Source: Rhodopirellula sp. (GTDB taxonomy: Bacteria > Planctomycetota > Planctomycetia > Pirellulales > Pirellulaceae). From it: a stretch of DNA of 32,977 nt. The stretch lies in NCBI GenBank assembly GCA_002690925.1, contig NZGD01000095.1, forward strand, positions 1-32,977, given 5' to 3'. The notes beneath the pieces were generated by a model, which was not told the origin of the DNA, made no database searches, and saw only the letters and a list, made by a program, of their open reading frames with translations. Both the position numbers and the translations under genes were made by a program. Below are positions 15,513-24,329 of the stretch, one piece after another; the first letter of the stretch is position 1; every line of letters starts with the position of its first letter.

Positions 15513-16103
15513 TTACTTAATGATGCGGATGGTCAGCGGGTAGAGGTACTGCTTCCCGGACCAAACTCGAATGGAGGCAATGATACCGAAGATTATTTGC
15601 ATTGCAGGTACGGCGAACAGCAGCGGCAGGCCCAAACCACAAGTCAACAGACTCAGCAATATCATCGCGACCGATAATAAAAGTAAGGAGATCTGAAAGT
15701 TCAAAGCTTCTTTGGCTTGGTTGGCCACAAACTTTGACGTCTCTTGGCACATAAGATAAATCACAAGCGGGCCCAGGAAACCAAGAATTCCGACTGTTAG
15801 CATTCCGATTAACCCAGAGGCATGCGCCAACGTCGCTAGCATGCGATCATCTAATCCGAGTGGATTTCTGGCTGCAGGCTGTCTGTTTTGAGTGGTCCCA
15901 AAATGTGGAAAATTCGCACTCTGGGGTTCAGTCTGCGGCGGCGATTCTTCGATTTTCTGCCCTTGTGCAGATTGAGGCTCGGACTGAGGCTCGGGAATTT
16001 GCATAACGCATTCGCAAGCTGGGCACTTGGCTTTTCTGCCAATACCAAACTCGGGGACTTCAAGCTCGTTACGGCATGTTTCACAAATAAATCGAATGCC
16101 CAT
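15513..16103 (-). CDS. Zinc-ribbon plus DUF4870-like membrane protein
   Basis: The protein is 196 residues from the ATG at 16103; a TTG one codon earlier is less likely. The N-terminus is a zinc ribbon with Cys7, Cys10, Cys27 and Cys30 (FICETC ... KCPAC), of the type often found at the start of planctomycete proteins. A Gln/Pro/Glu-rich linker (about 36-80) leads to a DUF4870-type membrane domain (about 85-196). There, LATLAHASGLIGM begins a first helix, LGPLVIYLMCQETSKFVANQAKEALNFQ is the hallmark stretch, and a hydrophobic hairpin follows (SLLLLSVAMILLSLLTCG). DUF4870 function is not known. The gene is monocistronic with a gap of about 770 bases before it. Confidence 0.85.
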   Translation of the reverse strand: MGIRFICETCRNELEVPEFGIGRKAKCPACECVMQIPEPQSEPQSAQGQKIEESPPQTEPQSANFPHFGTTQNRQPAARNPLGLDDRMLATLAHASGLIGMLTVGILGFLGPLVIYLMCQETSKFVANQAKEALNFQISLLLLSVAMILLSLLTCGLGLPLLFAVPAMQIIFGIIASIRVWSGKQYLYPLTIRIIK

Positions 16104-16871
16104 CAACCAACTTCAAGTTTTGGGTTACGCGTCATCCACAGGTTGTTTCGATCTCGAAAGTTCACAGGCAAAGTAGCAACACGCATTCAACGTCCTGCGT
16201 TGAAAGACGTCTGTGAACGCTCTTCACATGGGTTGATTCGTCTTTGACACCGAGATCTTGCGAAAGACTGGCAGTTAAATAAAAAAATCACGATCGCCTG
16301 AGGAGCATTGGCAGATCAAACGAACTGCTGTGAAACAAAGCTGCGCGATAAAAAAGCTACGTGGTGCAAAGCGATTACCGGATCAACAGTCGCAAACGAC
16401 ATCCGAGCAGGGCTTCAACGGAGGAAAAGCGACGTATCTCACGCAACACTCATAAAATAGGAAAGGTGCGTCAACCCTGATGATTATTATGCTCAATCTC
16501 GTTCCTGCGTCTTCCAAATAATTAACTTTCAGATCCCAGCTTTCACGAGCTTCCCTACTTGGGGACTGCAATCGCAGTATTCCCTCTGTTTTTTGCCATT
16601 TATTCAAGCCAGCGTCTGAGTGAAACATCGATTATGAAACTGCAAAAGCGCTCTGTTTTTGCCCGTCGCAATCGCAATCAGTGACAAAATCCGAAAAAAC
16701 CTACCTTGCCTACCTTGTTCTGGCCGAAACAAGCAACAACACCGGTCTGGTAATACCATTTTGAAGAGCAAAGTTGCCACCCGCGGCAGCTGGTCCGAAA
16801 ACGCATCGTGCGTCCGGATTTTCAAAAGGACACGGGCCCAGAGTGATTCAGGACTGCAGGGAGGCATTTCG
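16104..16871. other. Long intergenic gap between divergent genes
   Basis: About 770 bases separate the DUF4870 gene (-) from the BON-domain gene (+). The reading frame of the BON gene stays open back to 16659, but that part lacks a signal peptide or coding character. The true start is marked by GGGAGG ahead of the ATG at 16872. I found no other gene or clear repeat. Confidence 0.45.
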
Positions 16872-18152
16872 ATGCGACGCAAATATTTCGGATTGGCGAT
16901 TGCCGCGATCGCTACTTTCGGGCCAATGCAGGCCTGGGGTGGAGACCGTGAGATCGCCGAACAGATCATTAAACGACTGAAAAGCAACCGAGACTCGGGA
17001 GCTTTGAAGGATTTCACCCTCGACATGAAAGTCGATAAAGGTGTTGTCATTTTCCGTGGGAGTGTCGCCAAGGATGCTCAGAAACAGCTGGTCCTTGGGA
17101 CCGCGAAAGGCATCGAAGGGATCACCAAGATCACCGACGAGGTCAAGATTGTTAGCGCGGCTCCCACGATGGCCGTGAAGGCTCCCGTGGCAAAGCCTGA
17201 TCTTGCTACTCTGCCCGCGCCGGCACCCAAGGTTGCCAAGGTGAAGGCAGAAAGCAAGGTGGCAGAGCTGGAATCCAGCAGCAAGAAGGCTAGTAAGTTG
17301 TCGGCAGAGCCAGCACCGAAGTCGGTTGCCAAGGCAAAGCCAAACCCGTTTTCCTTCAAGCAGGCTCTTTCAGCCAAACGTTCTCAGGCTCAACCCGTTG
17401 TGCCGGGAACTGTGCTTCCAGCGAGTGCGGCTGAACCGCAAGATGACGGGGAAGTCGTTGCAGCAGTGGTCAGCGCGCTGCGTAATGCGAAGGCAAAGGG
17501 AGAACTGGTCGGGTTCGGCGTTGATGTCCGCAGCAACAACGGCGTTCTACAACTGACGGGACGTGCCAGCTCATCACAGCAGCGAGACAAGATTCTGAAA
17601 ATCGCCGCTAATGTGAATGGTGTCGCTGGAGTCCGCGAAGCAATCGCCATCCCGAGTGCGACTCCTAGCGTAGCTGCAGTCAGCCCGCAGCTTCCAGAGC
17701 CACCTTCCTTACAGGAAGTTGCTTTGTCACCTGTCGCTGTTGACCCTGTCAGTCGGCCCCGTCGCCTGGCAAGCAACCGAACAGCAGCCGCTACCGTGGC
17801 AGCACCTGTTCAGTCACCAGTGATGACAACGCCATATCGGGCCCAGTCGGCACCTGTGACAGCGATGCCAGCAAGTGCAACCGCACCGATGGGCGGCCAA
17901 CCGGTTCCAATGGCACCTTACGCAGCTGTTGGTGCACCACGGTACGATTCACCCAACATGCCTAACTATGCATGGCCTGGCTATGCAGCCTACCCGAACT
18001 ACGCTGCTCTGACCTATCCGCAGCAGTACAGTCCTTCGGCTTGGCCATACATCGGCCCGTTCTATCCTTACCCTCAGGTACCCATGGGCTGGAGAAAGAT
18101 CAGCCTTGAATGGGATGACGGCTGGTGGTTCCTTGACTTCACGGATCGCTAG
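16872..18152 (+). CDS. Exported protein with two BON domains and Pro/Tyr-rich tail
   Basis: The protein is 426 residues from the ATG at 16872, preceded by GGGAGG. A signal peptide covers 1-22 (MRRKYFGLAIAAIATF ... AWG). Two BON domains follow at about 25-97 and 190-262. Each has the pattern of a helix with basic residues, a strand, VxxGVVIFRGSV or NGVLQLTGRA, then a helix leading to IEGITKITDEVKIV or VNGVAGVREAIAI. The linker between them (about 98-185) is rich in Ala, Lys and Pro. After the second domain come about 130 residues of Pro/Ala/Tyr-rich sequence, then a compact Trp-rich end (GWRKISLEWDDGWWFLDF). BON domains bind membranes or phospholipids (as in OsmY and BamE-like contexts). A periplasmic or surface role in envelope maintenance is plausible. 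A strong terminator follows. Confidence 0.85.
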   Translation: MRRKYFGLAIAAIATFGPMQAWGGDREIAEQIIKRLKSNRDSGALKDFTLDMKVDKGVVIFRGSVAKDAQKQLVLGTAKGIEGITKITDEVKIVSAAPTMAVKAPVAKPDLATLPAPAPKVAKVKAESKVAELESSSKKASKLSAEPAPKSVAKAKPNPFSFKQALSAKRSQAQPVVPGTVLPASAAEPQDDGEVVAAVVSALRNAKAKGELVGFGVDVRSNNGVLQLTGRASSSQQRDKILKIAANVNGVAGVREAIAIPSATPSVAAVSPQLPEPPSLQEVALSPVAVDPVSRPRRLASNRTAAATVAAPVQSPVMTTPYRAQSAPVTAMPASATAPMGGQPVPMAPYAAVGAPRYDSPNMPNYAWPGYAAYPNYAALTYPQQYSPSAWPYIGPFYPYPQVPMGWRKISLEWDDGWWFLDFTDR

Positions 18153-18210
18153 GTCGGTCACAACGGAAGCATGCTGGCCCAACTGGCTGCACAGTCCGAA
18201 AATCATGTGA

Positions 18211-18240
18211 CCCGCGTGTCTCTGGCACGCGGGTTTTTTT
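18211..18240 (+). terminator. Intrinsic terminator after BON-domain gene
   Basis: CCCGCGTG (18211-18218) pairs with CACGCGGG (18226-18233) across a 7-nt loop, followed by seven T. It is a textbook Rho-independent terminator, 58 bases after the stop codon. Confidence 0.93.
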
Positions 18241-18551
18241 GTACCACGCTTTCGAGAGTTGAGTTCGCAAAACGCGATTTTGACGGCTCGTCAGCAAGCG
18301 GGAAACACATCGTAGTTTCACGCTCGTAGATAGCGATCCATATCAGTTTGAAGCGTCTTCAGGGAAACCGTTCCTCTCGCAGGAGCCCCGTTTCCAGGCT
18401 AATCCGACTGGTTTTTCGATTCTTCGGAATTATCCGCAAGATCGGTATAAGTTCACACGATACTACTGGTAAGCAAGGCGTCTGTTCTGTTCACATTGAT
18501 GAGAAGTCATAGTTCAGGCGTGAAGGTAACGAACCACGGAAGGTTGCTCGG
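18241..18551. other. Promoter-bearing gap before lipoprotein gene
   Basis: About 310 bases lie between the terminator and the next start codon. They must hold the promoter of the lipoprotein gene because a strong terminator precedes them. No gene or marked repeat is visible. Confidence 0.4.
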
Positions 18552-19187
18552 ATGACCAGCTCGAATCCCCATCGCGACGGAAGCGTAATGGCCGCGACAG
18601 GTAAAAAGCGAAGCCACAACGGTGTGCTTCGGAACATCACACTAAGCACATTGGCAGTGTTAGCAGTCGCATCGAGCGGTTGTTACGGAGTGAACTACGG
18701 CTACAACGCCGGATTCCTCGGATTCCCGATGCCAGTCAGCCCGTACTATCAGCACAAACAAGAGGAAAAATTCTGGGAACAGGAGCGGTACAACCGCGTT
18801 CCGATTCTTGGCCCCACAACCTCGGGCGGTCCAACCGTTGCTCTGGATCCACCCAGCGATGATGAGATCATACGAGCACTGGAGAAAGCTCGTCCTGTCC
18901 AAGGTGGCATCCCACTACTTTGGGAAAAACAGCGTAACAATGTGCGAATCATCAAAGAGAAGATCGCGGACTACATGGATCCGCCCCGCTTCTACCCGCT
19001 GATCGGACCTGCACAATTGCACCATGCCCACTACAAGTGCACGATCTACTTTGACGAAGAGACAATTGTCGGTTATCCGGTTCCGCACACATTGGAAGAC
19101 CGCGAAGCCATTGAGGTTGTCTACATCGACCACAATCACTTCCACATGGTGGGTGATGTCGAGCCGTACACCACTCCGAACCTGTAA
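18552..19187 (+). CDS. Planctomycete-type hypothetical lipoprotein
   Basis: The protein is 211 residues. The ATG at 18552 follows GGAAGG at 8-base spacing. After an unusually long polar N-region (about 27 residues) comes a hydrophobic run, LSTLAVLAVASSGC, with lipobox Cys44. If the inner ATG at 18588 is used, the N-region shortens to a normal size. The mature part starts Tyr/Gly/Asn-rich (YGVNYGYNAGFLGFP). It continues with a charged helix (KQEEKFWEQERYN), a segment DDEIIRALEKARP, a helical block RNNVRIIKEKIADYMDPPRFYPLIGPAQLHHAHYKC, and a final strand-rich part ending VVYIDHNHFHMVGDVEP. I do not recognise a named family. Its spacing and own terminator indicate a single-gene transcript. Confidence 0.8.
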   Translation: MTSSNPHRDGSVMAATGKKRSHNGVLRNITLSTLAVLAVASSGCYGVNYGYNAGFLGFPMPVSPYYQHKQEEKFWEQERYNRVPILGPTTSGGPTVALDPPSDDEIIRALEKARPVQGGIPLLWEKQRNNVRIIKEKIADYMDPPRFYPLIGPAQLHHAHYKCTIYFDEETIVGYPVPHTLEDREAIEVVYIDHNHFHMVGDVEPYTTPNL

Positions 19188-19239
19188 GCCTTGCCTTCAC
19201 TACTGGTTCGAAGTTCAGCTTCGGTCAAGCATTCTCAAC

Positions 19240-19272
19240 AACGCCAGCCATCGACGGCTGGCGTTTTTTTTT
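19240..19272 (+). terminator. Intrinsic terminator after lipoprotein gene
   Basis: AACGCCAGCC (19240-19249) pairs with GGCTGGCGTT (19256-19265) across a 6-nt loop. A run of nine T (19264-19272) starts at the base of the stem. Very strong. Confidence 0.93.
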
Positions 19273-19607
19273 GCAGTCGCAGCACAAACGAGTTTCTGCC
19301 ATTACGTTTACTCCGGCGGCTCATGTCTCGTTCTGAACAGCTTGGATTCAGTCAGCTATCCTGACACCCAGAAGAGACACACTCAGGGCGTCCGTAGGCC
19401 CTGCCTCACACACGTTGCCCCGCCAGAACCATCACAGCAGGGTTTTTCTGATTTCAAATCTGTATTTCCAGTCCACCGTCTGGAATCTGACTCTCAAATG
19501 GCGCATGGTGTGGCGACTGATGTTGCGGAGACAAGCTGAACTGCTGAAAGTCAGTTTTCCAGTCGTTGATCTCCCCAAGAGATTTTTCCCCAAATAGTGT
19601 TCCAAGC
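19273..19607. other. Promoter-bearing gap before the dipeptidase operon
   Basis: About 335 bases follow the terminator and precede the dipeptidase start. No gene features are seen. An independent promoter for the dipeptidase operon must lie here. Confidence 0.4.
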
Positions 19608-20675
19608 ATGCTTGTTTTTGACGCCCATCTCGACCTCAGCCTGAACGCGTTGCAATACAACCGGGATTTACGGCTGAGTGTTCCAGAAATTCGAGCCGGT
19701 GAAATCGGAATGTCCGACCTTGCGGGTCGCGGCTGTGGCACCGTTGCGTTTCCAGAAATGCGGCAGGCAGGCATCGGTATATGTGTGGCCACTTTACTTG
19801 CTGGATGCATGAAACCCGCGGGTCCTGTGGGAATGTGGAATTCACCAGCACAGGCGTGGGCGATGACTCAAGGTCAGTTGGCCTGGTACCGTGCAATGGA
19901 GGCAGATCAGCAATTGCGACCGATCTGCAATCACCACGAATTGGAAACGCACCTGACCCGCTGGACACGAGACCCTGAAAACACACCCATTGGGTACATC
20001 CTGAGCTTGGAGGGCGGTGACTCGCTTCGCACGCTCGATGACTTGGCAACTGCCCATTCACAAGGTCTTCGTGCCCTTGGACCAGCACATTACGGGATTG
20101 GTCGCTACGCCTTGGGACACGACCAATCTGGCCCTCTTTCATTGGCAGGCCGCGAATTACTTTGCGAGATGGATCAGCTAGGGATGATCTTGGATGTAAC
20201 GCATCTTGCCGAACAAACATTTTGGGATGCCCTCGATTTGTATCAGGGCCCTGTATGGGCCAGTCACCACAATTGTCGTGCGTTGGTTGATGACCCCAGA
20301 CAACTCAGTGATCGACAAATCGTAGCATTGGCAGAGCGCGACGCAGTCATTGGTGTCGCGCTTGATGTCTGGATGGTGGTGCCAGCATGGAAACGGGGCA
20401 TCAGTCGACCCATGGACCATCCGTCTGCAAACCTGCATGGCTTAGCGAATCATGTGGACCACATCTGCCAACTTCTCAGCACCAATAAGCACACAGGTAT
20501 CGGAACAGATCTTGACGGTGGATTCGGAACAGAACAAACGCCTGCAGATCTGGATACCATTGCTGACCTGAATCGGTTTCAGAGCATATTGCGGGATAGA
20601 GGTTACGATGAAATAGCACTGTCAGCCATCTGCCACGGCAACTTCCTCTCATTACTGAAAAACGCATGGGCCTGA
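19608..20675 (+). CDS. Membrane dipeptidase-family peptidase (M19)
   Basis: The protein is 355 residues from the ATG at 19608 (MLVFDAHLD); the frame is open further upstream but that part is not family-like. M19 enzymes are binuclear-zinc dipeptidases, many of which accept dipeptides with a C-terminal D-amino acid. All metal ligands are present: DAHLD (His7, Asp9), LSLEGG (Glu135), DVTHL (His199), ASHHNCR (His220 or 221) and GIGTDLDGG (Asp301). The family-typical end LDTIADLNRF ... GNFLSLL follows. No signal peptide is present, so it is probably cytosolic, unlike renal dipeptidase. The next gene, a D-amino-acid lyase-type enzyme, starts 4 bases after its stop, which points to joint handling of D-amino-acid peptides. 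Confidence 0.93.
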   Translation: MLVFDAHLDLSLNALQYNRDLRLSVPEIRAGEIGMSDLAGRGCGTVAFPEMRQAGIGICVATLLAGCMKPAGPVGMWNSPAQAWAMTQGQLAWYRAMEADQQLRPICNHHELETHLTRWTRDPENTPIGYILSLEGGDSLRTLDDLATAHSQGLRALGPAHYGIGRYALGHDQSGPLSLAGRELLCEMDQLGMILDVTHLAEQTFWDALDLYQGPVWASHHNCRALVDDPRQLSDRQIVALAERDAVIGVALDVWMVVPAWKRGISRPMDHPSANLHGLANHVDHICQLLSTNKHTGIGTDLDGGFGTEQTPADLDTIADLNRFQSILRDRGYDEIALSAICHGNFLSLLKNAWA

Positions 20676-20679
20676 TCAA

Positions 20680-21780
20680 ATGAAGAATGATTTTTGCATG
20701 CCGCGCGGAATTGAAAACTGCGTCTCCCCCGGTATCCTGATTGACGCCGAACGAGTAGCAGGCAACATCCAACAAATGATTTCAACGGTAAAAGGTGACA
20801 GCTCGCGACTACGGCCTCATGTCAAAACGCACAAAATGGCTGATGTAATACGCATGCAAGTTGATGCGGGCATCACCAAGTTCAAAGCAGCCACCATCAG
20901 TGAAGCAAGCATGGTAGCGGGGAATGGAGGCGAGGATATTTTGCTGGCTTACCAACCCATCGGTCCAAACATCGATTTATTGACCCAACTCATTCACAAG
21001 CATCCGAATGTTTCATTCGCAACGATTGTCGATCACAAGGACGCAGTCAATCAACTTGCCAGTTCCATGCAACATGCGGACCTGAACCTCCGAGTTCGGA
21101 TTGATGTCGATTGCGGCATGCACCGCACCGGCATTCCGTGGGGAAGCACTTTGAACGCACTCCGTGAACTAATCGAAAAAAAGGTTGGTCTTGAGTACGA
21201 AGGTTTGCATGTCTACGACGGCCATTTGCATCAGCCTGATTCCGAGACTCGAAAACGTGAGACCATAGAAATCATTAACCAGGTAGTGGCCTATGACAAG
21301 GAACACACAGCGGGCAACGTCGTTGGAGGTGGATCGCCGACCTATGGCTTCTGGGCCGAAACAACTTCTTGGGAATGTTCACCAGGCACAACCCTTTTTT
21401 GGGATCTGGGTTATTCCACAGCCTTCCCTGAATTGCCGTATAACATTGCAGTCGCAATTTTGACAAGAGTCATCAGCAAGCCTGGCAAAAATCTGTTTTG
21501 TCTGGATTGCGGCTACAAGGCAATTGCATCTGAAATGCCACTTAAAAATCGCCTGACCGTGCTAGGCATGGATGACGCAAAAATCATTAGCCACAGTGAA
21601 GAACATATGGTCTTAGAAAGCTCTCGAGCCAGTGAACTCCGACTCGGCCAAGCTCTTCTGACGATCCCACGTCATGTCTGTCCAACGATGGCACTGCACG
21701 AGAACGCCGCGATCATTCGGGGGGGGGAGGTTCATTCTGAGAGATGGCATGTCACTGCTCGTAATCGTCTTGGCATCTAA
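20680..21780 (+). CDS. D-threonine aldolase / D-serine dehydratase-like PLP enzyme
   Basis: The protein is 366 residues from the ATG at 20680; an ATG at 20698 is an alternative. It has the fold-type III PLP fold of the alanine-racemase N-domain family. The PLP lysine is Lys49 in RPHVKTHK. Barrel motifs include RIDVDCGMHRTG, YEGLHVYDGHLH and NVVGGGSPT. The metal site of the D-serine dehydratase/D-threonine aldolase family is HVCPTM with His332 and Cys334, close to the C-terminus. These enzymes cleave or deaminate D-3-hydroxy amino acids and need a divalent metal. The exact reaction (D-threonine aldolase, D-serine or D-3-hydroxyaspartate dehydratase) cannot be decided from the sequence. It is translationally close to the dipeptidase, and a symporter pair follows after 320 bases. 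Confidence 0.9.
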   Translation: MKNDFCMPRGIENCVSPGILIDAERVAGNIQQMISTVKGDSSRLRPHVKTHKMADVIRMQVDAGITKFKAATISEASMVAGNGGEDILLAYQPIGPNIDLLTQLIHKHPNVSFATIVDHKDAVNQLASSMQHADLNLRVRIDVDCGMHRTGIPWGSTLNALRELIEKKVGLEYEGLHVYDGHLHQPDSETRKRETIEIINQVVAYDKEHTAGNVVGGGSPTYGFWAETTSWECSPGTTLFWDLGYSTAFPELPYNIAVAILTRVISKPGKNLFCLDCGYKAIASEMPLKNRLTVLGMDDAKIISHSEEHMVLESSRASELRLGQALLTIPRHVCPTMALHENAAIIRGGEVHSERWHVTARNRLGI

Positions 21781-22101
21781 ACACGCCACCGCCGCTGCTC
21801 ATTTCTCCGGAAGCTCACCAGCGTTTTAGTGCGACCGGCCATGGCTTGCAAATTGAATTGATTTGCAAACGACTTGGGGGGTGACAACACGCACTGCAAA
21901 CAGCAGCCAGAACCCAACCTCGGTAACATACCACCTGCACCTTGGTGCATACTCAGGCGGCTCGTTCAATCGAGCCCCAGCAAACGCGAGAAAGTTGGCT
22001 TAGTAAAAGAAAAATCAAAGACACCATACACAACGGACCTGACAGTACTTTACATTGTGCAATGATCACTCGAAACACTGCACACCGAATGGTGAAGCTC
22101 A
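21781..22101. other. Gap before the symporter pair, with an 8-bp inverted repeat
   Basis: About 320 bases contain no credible gene. TTGCAAAT (21846-21853) and ATTTGCAA (21861-21868) form a 7-nt-loop inverted repeat about 235 bases before the next start. It has no T-run, so it is more likely an operator or hairpin than a terminator. Confidence 0.45.
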
Positions 22102-22428
22102 ATGGTCCAGGAACATGATCCGCCGGTAGATCCGGTATACGAAAGCTCGCTCCGAGAGCTCAAATGGATATTCGTGATCTGGCTGACGCACTTTATATGG
22201 GTCGTCGGATATTGCTATGCATTCGGTTACCTTGCGTCGGGAACCAAGCTAACCACGGTGATCGGCATGCCATCATGGGTATTCTGGGGAGTCTTCGTTC
22301 CCTGGCTCAGCGCAACGCTGGTCAGCACTTGGTTTGCGTTAACTCAAATTGAAGACCACGACTTACCGGATTCCACACCTGCTGCCACGACAAGTCCCTC
22401 CAAAGCACAGCGAGGGAGTGGATCATGA
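22102..22428 (+). CDS. DUF997/YhdT-like small membrane protein, symporter partner
   Basis: The protein is 108 residues from the ATG at 22102. It has a polar start, two membrane helices (about 22-45 and 55-80; IFVIWLTHFIWVVGYCYAFGY and PSWVFWGVFVPWLSATLVST) and a polar, Pro/Thr/Ser-rich tail. The pattern of a Trp/Tyr-rich first helix followed by GMPSWVFWG and a second helix resembles the YhdT/DUF997 family. Those small proteins are encoded next to sodium:pantothenate-type symporters. The gene ends in an ATGA overlap with the symporter start, as that model predicts. The assignment rests on length, topology and context; a remote similarity search would settle it. Confidence 0.7.
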   Translation: MVQEHDPPVDPVYESSLRELKWIFVIWLTHFIWVVGYCYAFGYLASGTKLTTVIGMPSWVFWGVFVPWLSATLVSTWFALTQIEDHDLPDSTPAATTSPSKAQRGSGS

Positions 22429-24329
22429 GTGAGGGTTCAACTGCCGCTTTATTGACCTTTGCCGGGTACACCATTTCCGTCTTTGTTTTGGCGATCCTGT
22501 CAAATCGTGTTGGCAAAGGTAAGGATTTTGTCGGCGAGTATTTTCTAGGCAGTCGTGGCTTTGGAGTCTGGGCATTCGCACTGACCTTCGCAGCGACCAA
22601 CGCTTCAGGCGGTTCCTTCACCGGCTTCCCCGCTTTGATTTACACCCATGGGTGGACATTAGCACTTTGGATTGCCGCTTACATGGTCATGCCGCTGGTG
22701 TCGATGGCACTGATCGGCAAACGCATGAACCAGATCGCTCGAAAAACGAATGCACTGACAATCCCCGAAGTGCTTCGCGCACGTTTTGAAAGCTCCGCCG
22801 TTGGGCTTGTGGCGACCTCACTGTTGATTTTTTTCATGTTCTTTTATCTTCTCGCACAGTTCAAAGCGGGCGGCATCATCCTCAGCACCCTGTTTGCCGA
22901 CGAACCACTATTTCAATCAGCAGTTTCATTTGTCAGCCAAGCGACAATGAACATTCCCTGGATCAACCAAGCTGAACCAGACTATTTACTTTGCCTTATT
23001 TTGTTCGCCGGAGCCGTGATCATCTACGTTGTCTACGGAGGATTCCGAGCCGTTGTATGGACAGATGTGATGCAGGGAATTGTCATGTTCCTCGGGGTAA
23101 TTCTGATGCTAGGCATGGCGTTATGGCAGGTAGGCGGACTTGAAGCGGCTACTCGCAAACTTGAGAAGATGATTCCTCCGGAACATGGCACTGCGGTTCT
23201 CTCAAGCGTCACAGCATCAAGTAGCGACCAGACGTTCGCCAAAGGAACATGGTTATTCGACTCAGGAAATGTGTTCCGCCTCGGAGAATTGGCAACGATC
23301 GCGAAAGGCAAGTCCTCAACAGGACCAGTCAAAATATTAAAAATCACAACTCCATTCGAAATCGAAGAGCTGAATACCAAACGAAAATCCGGTCGGATTT
23401 CAGACACGGGCCTGCGAGTGAGCGTGACCAAGCCCAAAGCCTATCGATACGGTGCAGGTCAAACGGGAACCTATGTCAGCAACCCTGGACCCGACTCAGC
23501 TAACGAGCTCGGCTTTCTGGCTGTTGGAACTGCCATCAGTTTTTTCATTTTCTGGCCCTTCGCAGCTACTGGACAACCTAGCAACATGGTACGGCTGCTG
23601 TCATTTAAAGACACACGCACACTTCGTTATTCAATTGTGACTGTCGCTATCTATTACTCGATTATCTACTTTGCGTTGATCATCATTTTTTGTTGTGCAC
23701 GAGTATTGATGCCCGGCATGGAAATCGCTCCTGATCAGACCATGCCTGCCTTTGCAGCCCAACTGACGAAAGACGCTGGGATTCCATGGCTAGCGGGTTT
23801 ACTGGTAGCCGCACCCTTTGCGGCGGTCATGTCAAGCGTTGACAGCTTCCTGCTGGTGGTTTCGTCAGCGGTCGTCCGCGACATCTACCAACAACATGTT
23901 GATCGGCAAGCTCCTGAAAAGATGATCAAACTGTTGAGTTACAGTGTCACCGTGATCGTTGGTGTCCTAGCCGTACTTTGCGTGCTTAATCCCCCCCAGT
24001 ACCTACAAGACTTAATCGTCTTTGCTACCGGTGGGCTGGCAGCCTGTTTCCTCATTCCAATGCTACTCAGTTTGTACTGGCCCCGCATGACAGCTAGCGC
24101 GACGATTGCTGCGATGCTTGGCGGTACGGGGATGCACATGGGACTGACTTGTTGGGGATATGTTGCCTACAAGGAATTTAAAGCGTACTCATTTCTCGGT
24201 GTGAATCCTTTCATTTGGGACCTAGTCGGCTCACTGGCGATTGCGTTGCTCGTGATTGCTGTCGGTCCCAAACCCAACCGCGACCTGATCTTAAAATTCT
24301 TTCATAACGTCCCTGCGAAAAGCGACTAA
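22425..24329 (+). CDS. Sodium:solute symporter (SSS family)
   Basis: The protein is 634 residues, with its start overlapping the small membrane gene by 4 bases. SSS carriers use sodium to import small solutes; the nearest architecture is PanF-like, but the substrate is unknown. Family traits are FVGEYFLGSRGFG and ALTFAATNASGGSFTG near the start, IVYGG-type YVVYGGFRAVVWTDVMQG (about 201-218), and the SSS core PFAAVMSSVDSFLLVVSSAVVRDIY (about 464-488). I count about 13 hydrophobic segments. A soluble insertion of about 105 residues (250-355) lies between two membrane segments; it is Lys/Thr/Ser-rich with strand-like stretches. Common SSS carriers are 450-550 residues long. The neighbouring dipeptidase and D-amino-acid enzyme suggest an amino acid or related substrate, but this is inference. 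Confidence 0.9.
   Translation: MSEGSTAALLTFAGYTISVFVLAILSNRVGKGKDFVGEYFLGSRGFGVWAFALTFAATNASGGSFTGFPALIYTHGWTLALWIAAYMVMPLVSMALIGKRMNQIARKTNALTIPEVLRARFESSAVGLVATSLLIFFMFFYLLAQFKAGGIILSTLFADEPLFQSAVSFVSQATMNIPWINQAEPDYLLCLILFAGAVIIYVVYGGFRAVVWTDVMQGIVMFLGVILMLGMALWQVGGLEAATRKLEKMIPPEHGTAVLSSVTASSSDQTFAKGTWLFDSGNVFRLGELATIAKGKSSTGPVKILKITTPFEIEELNTKRKSGRISDTGLRVSVTKPKAYRYGAGQTGTYVSNPGPDSANELGFLAVGTAISFFIFWPFAATGQPSNMVRLLSFKDTRTLRYSIVTVAIYYSIIYFALIIIFCCARVLMPGMEIAPDQTMPAFAAQLTKDAGIPWLAGLLVAAPFAAVMSSVDSFLLVVSSAVVRDIYQQHVDRQAPEKMIKLLSYSVTVIVGVLAVLCVLNPPQYLQDLIVFATGGLAACFLIPMLLSLYWPRMTASATIAAMLGGTGMHMGLTCWGYVAYKEFKAYSFLGVNPFIWDLVGSLAIALLVIAVGPKPNRDLILKFFHNVPAKSD

Noticed and set aside
16659-16871. 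Upstream extension of the BON-domain gene frame
   Set aside because: The extension has no family sequence, whereas the ATG at 16872 follows GGGAGG and begins a clean signal peptide.
19636-20220. 194-codon ORF on the minus strand
   Set aside because: It is antisense to the M19 dipeptidase gene, in which all metal ligands are found on the plus strand.
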